A stretch of 64,000 bases of DNA. Source: Hafnia alvei (GTDB lineage Bacteria; Pseudomonadota; Gammaproteobacteria; Enterobacterales; Enterobacteriaceae). The stretch covers positions 1 to 64,000 of the forward strand of contig NZ_FMIQ01000067.1 in the NCBI RefSeq assembly GCF_900095695.1. Direction: 5' to 3'. Shown in pieces: positions 58,175 through 64,000 of this stretch (its first letter is position 1; each line of letters opens with the position of its first letter). The notes below the pieces were generated by a model, which ran no database searches, was not told the DNA's origin, and saw nothing but the letters and a program-made list of their open reading frames with translations. Position numbers and translations under genes: made by a program.

Positions 58175-59557
58175 ATGACAGCAAAGATTTATCCTGCGTT
58201 TACCGACTGGCCTTGGCAGCACTGGGCCAGTCACACCCCCGAACATACGGCGTTGCTTCTAGAAAGCACGCCGGTGAGTTGGCGGGTTTTGAGTCAAAAG
58301 ATCGGTCAGTTAGCGTCGAGCTTTATGCACCAAGGCGTCACTGCTGATGCCATCGTCGCCGTTCGCGGCAAGAATAGCGCTGAGCTGCTGCTGGCTTATT
58401 TAGCCGTTTTGCAATGTGGTGCACGGGTTCTGCCGCTTAATCCGCAGTTGCCCGAGGCTCTGCTGAGCGAACTGTTGCCCCAGCTCAATGTTGATTATGG
58501 CTATAGCCCAGACGGTGAGTTCCGCTGGCCAAACGGTATTGCGGTGCTGAGCGCGTCAGATGCAGCTTCTACCGCCTTACCGTCGTGGCAAGCGCAGCGC
58601 TTAGCAACGCTGACGCTAACCTCAGGGTCAACGGGAATGCCGAAAGCCGCCGCACATAGTTTTCAGGCGCATCTGTCTAGCGCGGCGGGTGTCTTGTCAT
58701 TGATGCCCTTAGAGCAAGACGATAGCTGGCTGCTTTCATTACCATTATTCCACGTGTCTGGGCAAGGCATCGTGTGGCGCTGGTTGCTTGCCGGCGCGAG
58801 CTTGGCGGTGCGCAATATGCATCCGCTGGATGAGGCTCTACGTGGCTGTACTCATGCTTCATTAGTGCCGACTCAGCTGTGGCGCTTGCTGAATCAGCCT
58901 GAAACGACGTTGACGCTGAAAGACGTTTTGCTCGGTGGTGCGATGATCCCGGTTGATTTAACCCAGCAGGCGGAAGCTCGTGGTATCCGCTGCTGGTGTG
59001 GTTATGGTTTGACCGAGATGGCGTCAACCGTGTGTGCTAAACGCGCCGATGCTTTGCCTGGCGTGGGGTTGCCGCTTACGGGGCGTGAACTGATGCTGGC
59101 TGACGGCGAGATCCTACTGCGGGGCGATAACATGGCATCGGGTTACTGGCGCGATGGGCATTTATTCCCCTTAGCCGACGCGGACGGTTGGTTTCATACC
59201 CGCGATCGCGGCGAGATGCAAAATGGTGAGCTGAGAATTATTGGCCGGCTCGACAACCTGTTTTTCAGCGGTGGCGAGGGCATTCAGCCAGAAGATGTCG
59301 AACGCGTTCTGCTGACTCACCCCGATATTCAGCAGGCGTTTGTGCTGCCGGTGGACGATTGTGAGTTTGGTCAGCGGCCAGTTGCGGTTATTGAAACCCG
59401 AGAAGCGCTGGATTTGTCCTCGCTGGCTCAGTGGATTCAAGGAAAGCTAGCCCGTTTTCAACAGCCTATTCGTTACTACCTTCTCCCCGAAGCCCTAAAA
59501 CAGGGGGGGATTAAAATCTCGCGTAAGCAAATAGCAATGTGGCTATCTAACCTATAG
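58175..59557 (+). CDS. menE: o-succinylbenzoate-CoA ligase MenE
   Basis: Acyl-adenylate-forming enzyme making OSB-CoA for MenB. 460 residues (451 in E. coli). The ATP loop TLTSGSTGMPKAA is at about 152-164; GYGLTEMASTVCAK and DRGEMQNGELRIIGRLDNLFFSGGEGIQPEDVE are the other ANL-family motifs, and K446-like lysine lies in GGIKISRKQ. The frame begins at 58154, inside menC; the ATG at 58175 aligns with E. coli MenE. Ends the men operon with a terminator. Confidence 0.95.
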   Translation: MTAKIYPAFTDWPWQHWASHTPEHTALLLESTPVSWRVLSQKIGQLASSFMHQGVTADAIVAVRGKNSAELLLAYLAVLQCGARVLPLNPQLPEALLSELLPQLNVDYGYSPDGEFRWPNGIAVLSASDAASTALPSWQAQRLATLTLTSGSTGMPKAAAHSFQAHLSSAAGVLSLMPLEQDDSWLLSLPLFHVSGQGIVWRWLLAGASLAVRNMHPLDEALRGCTHASLVPTQLWRLLNQPETTLTLKDVLLGGAMIPVDLTQQAEARGIRCWCGYGLTEMASTVCAKRADALPGVGLPLTGRELMLADGEILLRGDNMASGYWRDGHLFPLADADGWFHTRDRGEMQNGELRIIGRLDNLFFSGGEGIQPEDVERVLLTHPDIQQAFVLPVDDCEFGQRPVAVIETREALDLSSLAQWIQGKLARFQQPIRYYLLPEALKQGGIKISRKQIAMWLSNL

Positions 59558-59560
59558 CAA

Positions 59561-59595
59561 AAACTCTGAGTAAATTTTGCTCAGAGTTTGTTATG
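59561..59595 (+). terminator. terminator after menE
   Basis: Perfect 10-bp inverted repeat AAACTCTGAG / CTCAGAGTTT (59561-59570, 59580-59589), beginning 4 bp after the menE stop, followed by GTTATG. Confidence 0.7.
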
Positions 59596-60203
59596 AATGA
59601 GTGTTCTGTGTTGATTTTTTTATAGTATTAATTTATGAGTCCCTTCCTTTTATTCCTGCTAACAAATGAATTAAAATTCCATGTATTTCAAAATCATAAT
59701 AAATGAATATAATCGATGCATGTTTGGAATGCATTAAGCAATCATTAATGCATTGCTAAATAACGGAGTTTTATCGTTATGGATATTTAGGTGAATGTAT
59801 GCAACGTAATTTTTACTTATGTTACATACGGCTGTATCGGTTTTTTTCTTTATACTTATTCTATGTCGCCATATTTAAATTAATCTGCTCGTTTTAGCGT
59901 TATGCAATTGGCCAAAAAATGATTTTTTCTTTGCTGCTTTAATCGTTTAGGTATGCCTTATTGATGCATTTAAAACGCTAGAGGCTAGTTTCTTAACAGA
60001 AATGTGTTAATTGGATAGATTGTTAATTTGAATTTTATTTTCAATATTTATTGTGACTAACAAATGAATTAAATTTTTATGTATTCCAAAATTGTAATCC
60101 ATACATATAATTTATTGGTGGTTAGCACTCATGCATTTTGGCTTTACGCATGTGTGAACTAAAAAATGGATTGTTTTATCTTTATGGATAGCAAGGTGAA
60201 TTT
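59596..60203 (+). promoter_or_regulatory. fimbrial promoter region with internal duplication
   Basis: About 600 bp of very AT-rich sequence upstream of the fimbrial genes. Two similar blocks (59659-59801 and 60057-60206) each contain CTAACAAATGAATTAAA, a TATAAT box (59708 and 60106, offset 398) and an AGGTGAAT ribosome site followed by ATG. The upstream ATG opens a 32-codon frame (59799-59897) unlike any pilin. The block between them (59898-60056) shows nothing recognisable. No 9-bp fimS-like inverted repeats were found. Confidence 0.7.
60106..60111 (+). promoter_or_regulatory. -10 box of fimbrial operon (proximal copy)
   Basis: Perfect TATAAT about 93 bp before the pilin ATG, conserved with the upstream duplicate at 59708-59713. 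No strong -35 is seen in either copy, suggesting activator dependence. Confidence 0.5.
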
Positions 60204-60749
60204 ATGAAATATAAGCTTTTAGTTTTATCAATGTTAGCAGCAAGTTCATTCTCTGCGCTTGCCTCTGATGGCGATATTACCTTCGTGGGAACAGTATCTG
60301 CTTCGGCATGTACGTTAAAGGGTTTCAATGGAGATACGGTAACATCTGATGCCGCAATGACGCTCCCCACGGTAACACCATCTTCGTTTAATTCTGCATT
60401 TGGCTATGCAGGGATGATGGATTTTACGATTGACCTTAAAGACTGTGATAAGACCACGTTAAGCAATGCGGAGGTAACGTTCAGCGGTTCACCCGATGCG
60501 GTTGATAATAATATTCTGAAAAATGGAAGCAGCTCAAACCCAGCAACAGGCGTTGGTGTAGCCTTGCTGGAGAATGATGGTACTACGCTGGTTGATATTA
60601 ATGGTGGCAAACCTTCTAAGCCACAGGCTTTATCAACAGGTAATACAACATTGCGTTTCAAAGTTGCCTACAAGGCTAATACCTCTACTCCGGAAGTCAG
60701 TGCGGGTAGTGTAACGGCAAAAACTTTCATTGATATTATGTATAACTAA
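60204..60749 (+). CDS. type 1-like fimbrial major subunit (pilin)
   Basis: 181-residue chaperone-usher pilin. The signal peptide is residues 1-20 (ending ALA). The FimA-type features are present: VGTVSASACTLKG with C36, a second cysteine (C74, DLKDCDKT) for the disulfide, and the C-terminal TAKTFIDIMYN donor-complementation strand with penultimate Tyr. The Shine-Dalgarno AAGGTGAA is well placed. It is followed 109 bp later by the usher; the chaperone comes after the usher rather than before it, unlike fim and pap operons. Confidence 0.9.
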   Translation: MKYKLLVLSMLAASSFSALASDGDITFVGTVSASACTLKGFNGDTVTSDAAMTLPTVTPSSFNSAFGYAGMMDFTIDLKDCDKTTLSNAEVTFSGSPDAVDNNILKNGSSSNPATGVGVALLENDGTTLVDINGGKPSKPQALSTGNTTLRFKVAYKANTSTPEVSAGSVTAKTFIDIMYN

Positions 60750-60858
60750 AAGGTTCTGTCTGCTCGTTTTATCCCGATCATAAATAATTTAAATGAGATG
60801 TCGTTATTTGAATTATTTTGGAGCCTTTTGTTAATGAGTTTAAAGCGGAACAATAGTG

Positions 60859-63408
60859 ATGAGGATTCATTTTTTATTCATAATGAGATTTATCATTATT
60901 GTCTCTGCTTTTTTTTCATTGCATGCAATTGCCAGCGAAGAAAAAAATTCGATTTCAACGGATAGTGCTGAATTTGACGCTGATTTTTTACGCAAAAATA
61001 CGCAAGAAATACCGCAGCAGTTTTATCATCCTGATCAAATTGAACCAGGAACGAATACCGTCGATATTGTTTTGAATGGGCACTCCGTGTTTAAAACAAA
61101 AGTCGAATTTATTTCCATGTCAAAAAATAAAAGCGCTGAGCCGTGTTTAACATTAGCGCTATTACATCAAATAAGACTCGATCATGAATTGCCTGAACAA
61201 AGCAAAAGTGCGAGTGAAACATGTTATGACCTTGTCGCTAAGTGGCCTGATGCAAAAGTAAAATACGACGCTGCTATGCAGCAACTTATTATCACGGCGC
61301 CACAGGCTGCAATGAATGTGGCAACCCAAAGTGAAATGATTGACCCTTCTTTGTGGGACAAGGGAGTCAATGCGCTACGTTTAGGTTATTCCAGCTACGT
61401 TTATCATACCGAAAATCACAATAGTAACAGCTCTGACAATGACAGCAGCGATACGGCATATCTAAGCCTGAATTCTGGCGTGAATCTGGGTGACTGGCGT
61501 TTTTATAGCTTTGATACTTTTAATAAATCTGAATTGGGTTGGGAGCAAAACCACGATCGCGCCTATGCAGAACGCGATATTGCCTCACTGGTTTCTCGCT
61601 TCACCGTCGGCGATGTTTATGCCAGCACATCAAGCGATGTGTTAGGTATTTTACCCGTGCGAGGCATGACGCTTGAGACCAATAATCAGATGCTGCCTGC
61701 CGATACTTTCAGCTACTCACCGGTTATCCGTGGTGTTGCACGAACCAATGCGCGAGTCGTGATCCGCCAGCGTGGAAATATTATTTATAGCCAAACGGTG
61801 GCACCGGGTAGTTTTGCTATTCATGACTTAAATAATGGGCAAATTGGGGCTGATTTAGATGTCACGGTTGAGGAGAGTGATGGGAGCAAGCAGCAATTTA
61901 CCGTTCCTTATACATCACTGCCGGATATGTTGAGGCCAGGAACATGGCGCTATGGTTTGAGCGCGGGCCGGTATCGAGATGATAGTCTTTCTTATAATCC
62001 CCTAGTAGTGCAAGGAAACTTGCAGTACGGCTTTGATAGATTGACGTTAAGCGACCTTATTGTTGCCGGTGAAGGATACCAATCAACCGCGTTGAGTACT
62101 GCTTTCAACCTCGGTTACTTGGGCAGCGTATCGCTAGATTGGGCCTTTGAGCGCCATCAAAAAGCATCAGATGGCGATCCACAATCGTTTAATGATGACA
62201 CCGCGTATCGAATCGGCGATAGCGGGAGAGCACTGCGGTTGCTGTATGCACGCCGTTTCGACAGCACGGATACGTCATTGCAATTAATGGGCTATCGCTA
62301 CCAATCTGCAAGTTTTATGGATTTCCCTGAGTACGCCAGTTGGCGCTGGGGAAATGATGACTCGCGCTACCAGCGTAAAAGCGAAATTCAAGCCACGCTT
62401 AATCAGGGGCTTGGCGAGTTTGGTAACGGCTATTTTACGCTGCAACGCGATAATTATTATGATTCAAGTGCCGCTGATACGTCATTAACGATGGGATATA
62501 GCTTTAACATCGGCTCAGCGAATATTGGCATGAGCTATAACTACCAGATGAATTCCAGTTCAGGTGGTGATGTCGATCCCAACCGTCAGTTCTCATTGAA
62601 TGTGTCTGTGCCTTGGGATTTGGGTGAAAAAAGAAGCCGTAATGTGTCGTTTAGCACCAGTAGCAGTAATCATTCCGGTGATACCCAGATGGCAACGGTA
62701 TCAGGGTCTGAACTGGATAATGCATTAAGCTACGCACTTTCGGCTCAGCATAACAGCGACGGGTATTCGCCTATAGCGTCGATGGCTTACCGTAATAGCG
62801 TCGCCAATATGAGTGCGAGCGCAAGCATGGGGCAGGGAAGCCGACAATATTCTGCCGGGCTTTCTGGCGGGGTAGTTGCCTATAGCGGCGGGGTGGTTTT
62901 ATCTCAGATGTTGGGGGATACCATCGCCATCGTTGAAACGCCAGGGGCACAAAATATCAGCATAGAAGGACAACCGGGCGTATCGACAAACCGTTGGGGG
63001 TTAGCGGTTGTGCCATCAATTTCGCCTTATCGAGATAATGCGCTGTCGCTAGATTCTCGTCATGCTGATGATAACGTTGAGTTACTGGACTCGGGCGACA
63101 ATGTGGTTCCTACGCATGGTGCCGTTGTGGTTCGTCGTTTCCAGACAAAGGTTGGGCGCAGGGCGATCGTGATGTTATCACTGACTAGCGGTAAACCAGC
63201 CCCCTTTGGTGCCAGTGTATGGCAAGGGAAGGAGCAGGTTGGCATGGTTGCTGATAATGGATTGCTGTATCTGAATGGGATCTTGGCCGATGGCGATACA
63301 ACATTGCATGTGACATTGGAGAATGAAAGTCAGTGCCAATTTGTTTTGCCTGCGGCAAAAGATTCTTCTGAACCTTGGTATCAACAAATCAACGCGATTT
63401 GTGGCTAA
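60859..63408 (+). CDS. fimbrial outer-membrane usher protein
   Basis: 849-residue FimD/PapC-family usher forming the outer-membrane pore for pilus assembly. The signal sequence is about 1-25 (ending HAIA), then the N-terminal chaperone-binding domain (about 35-150), the 24-strand barrel with plug (LPVRGMTLETNNQMLPADTFSYSPVIRGVA motif), and C-terminal domains with a cysteine pair (ESQCQFVLPA...INAICG). The frame also opens with GTG at 60856; GGAA lies about 10 bases upstream. Confidence 0.92.
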   Translation: MRIHFLFIMRFIIIVSAFFSLHAIASEEKNSISTDSAEFDADFLRKNTQEIPQQFYHPDQIEPGTNTVDIVLNGHSVFKTKVEFISMSKNKSAEPCLTLALLHQIRLDHELPEQSKSASETCYDLVAKWPDAKVKYDAAMQQLIITAPQAAMNVATQSEMIDPSLWDKGVNALRLGYSSYVYHTENHNSNSSDNDSSDTAYLSLNSGVNLGDWRFYSFDTFNKSELGWEQNHDRAYAERDIASLVSRFTVGDVYASTSSDVLGILPVRGMTLETNNQMLPADTFSYSPVIRGVARTNARVVIRQRGNIIYSQTVAPGSFAIHDLNNGQIGADLDVTVEESDGSKQQFTVPYTSLPDMLRPGTWRYGLSAGRYRDDSLSYNPLVVQGNLQYGFDRLTLSDLIVAGEGYQSTALSTAFNLGYLGSVSLDWAFERHQKASDGDPQSFNDDTAYRIGDSGRALRLLYARRFDSTDTSLQLMGYRYQSASFMDFPEYASWRWGNDDSRYQRKSEIQATLNQGLGEFGNGYFTLQRDNYYDSSAADTSLTMGYSFNIGSANIGMSYNYQMNSSSGGDVDPNRQFSLNVSVPWDLGEKRSRNVSFSTSSSNHSGDTQMATVSGSELDNALSYALSAQHNSDGYSPIASMAYRNSVANMSASASMGQGSRQYSAGLSGGVVAYSGGVVLSQMLGDTIAIVETPGAQNISIEGQPGVSTNRWGLAVVPSISPYRDNALSLDSRHADDNVELLDSGDNVVPTHGAVVVRRFQTKVGRRAIVMLSLTSGKPAPFGASVWQGKEQVGMVADNGLLYLNGILADGDTTLHVTLENESQCQFVLPAAKDSSEPWYQQINAICG

Positions 63409-63420
63409 TAAGAGAAATAT

Positions 63421-64000
63421 ATGAATTTCAGCAAAAAAGTTGTGGTACCTATGCTCATAGGTCTTTTTATCACTGCCAACGGCGCTCAGGCCGCAGTACG
63501 CCCATCCTTGACGCGTATTGTTGCACTTGAAAGCGACAAAGAAACACCGATTAAACTTATTAATGATGATAAAAACCATGATTACTTAGTGCAGTCGTGG
63601 ATTGAAGATCAGCAAGGTAACGATAAAGGTTTACCGCTAATTTTGACTCCGCCGTTATTCAAAATTAGTGCCGGACGAGAAGGGCGACTGCGGATGGTGA
63701 TATTGCCAGGAAAAATACCGCAGGATCGTGAGTCAGTATATTGGCTGTGGATCCAAGAAATTCCGCCCGTTAGCAAAAGCAAAGAAAATCAATTACAGCT
63801 GGCCGTCCGTACGCGATTGAAAGTGTTTGTACGTCCAACCGATTTGAAAGAGAAATCGGCGGATACGCTAAAAGCGCTGACATGGCAGGTCAGCCATGAC
63901 GGCGGAAAGGCATGGTTGGTAGCGAAAAACCCGACTGAATATTACGCAAGTTTCTCTGAGCTATCCGTGAGCAACGCAGGTAAGCAGCTGCCTGTATCTG
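63421..64000 (+). CDS. fimbrial periplasmic chaperone (partial, runs off the window)
   Basis: The open frame reaches the window edge: 193 codons are present. Signal peptide residues 1-24 (ending AQA), then the PapD-like fold, with conserved Arg in VRPSLTRIVAL, the LWIQEIPP motif (about 115-122) and Lys in RTRLKVFVRP, which anchor the pilin C terminus. It follows the usher by 12 bp. The short loop before the LWIQEIPP-equivalent strand suggests the FGS (short-loop) class, by inspection only. Confidence 0.88.
   Translation, partial: MNFSKKVVVPMLIGLFITANGAQAAVRPSLTRIVALESDKETPIKLINDDKNHDYLVQSWIEDQQGNDKGLPLILTPPLFKISAGREGRLRMVILPGKIPQDRESVYWLWIQEIPPVSKSKENQLQLAVRTRLKVFVRPTDLKEKSADTLKALTWQVSHDGGKAWLVAKNPTEYYASFSELSVSNAGKQLPVS

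Noticed and set aside
59799-59897. 32-codon frame behind the upstream fimbrial leader copy
   Set aside because: It has a plausible ribosome site because of the duplication, but its hydrophobic sequence does not resemble a pilin or a known leader peptide; noted only within the duplication.
59596-60203. fimS-type invertible switch
   Set aside because: No pair of short inverted repeats like those flanking the E. coli switch was found, and no recombinase gene is in the window.

Overview
The window is a contiguous piece of an Enterobacterales chromosome. The alaA-yfbR-lrhA-nuo-men backbone and near-identity of most proteins to remembered E. coli sequences support this. The gene combination and repeat types suggest Hafnia or a close relative, but the genus is an inference. 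All product names rest on reading the translations; no database search was possible.

Layout. 1-402: non-coding, with a heptanucleotide repeat, hairpins and a 38-bp tandem repeat abutting yfbR. 403-2343: yfbR and alaA (minus). 2643-6051: a ynjA-ynjF / ynjE / ydjZ block, which in E. coli lies elsewhere and here separates alaA from lrhA. 6416-7366: lrhA. 8041-23460: the complete 13-gene nuo operon for respiratory complex I, with three unrelated repeat elements in its nuoF/nuoG, nuoI/nuoJ and nuoL/nuoM gaps (the last a full-length ERIC). 23833-28450: a SurE-like nucleotidase with a possible signal peptide, a MarR-MATE pair and an orphan oligopeptide-binding protein. 28521-28679: an unannotated 52-codon membrane protein gene. 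28928-36489: a glycoside locus with bglX and a LacI-type regulator on minus, divergent from an MFS transporter and a GH31 alpha-glucosidase on plus.

36953-43052: hydrogenase-2 operon hybOABCDE behind a perfect FNR box; hybF and hybG are missing. 43349-46141: C69 dipeptidase, ycdZ-like DUF1097 gene with a consensus CRP site, and an unrecognised membrane protein. 46354-59557: the menaquinone genes menF and menDHBCE, split by a six-gene cmtB-cmtA-yggP-yggF-yggD-yggC PTS operon with its own CRP-type promoter. 60204-64000: start of a chaperone-usher fimbrial operon, whose promoter/leader region is duplicated about 400 bp upstream; the chaperone gene runs off the window.

Functionally the window is respiratory: NADH dehydrogenase I, uptake hydrogenase and menaquinone synthesis form an electron-transport set, with LrhA next to nuo. 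Around this lie carbohydrate-use and surface-structure modules that look like the variable part. No tRNA, rRNA, CRISPR array, insertion sequence or prophage gene was seen. The most interesting structural features are the repeats confined to intercistronic gaps of nuo, the cmt operon inside the men cluster, and the duplicated fimbrial promoter.
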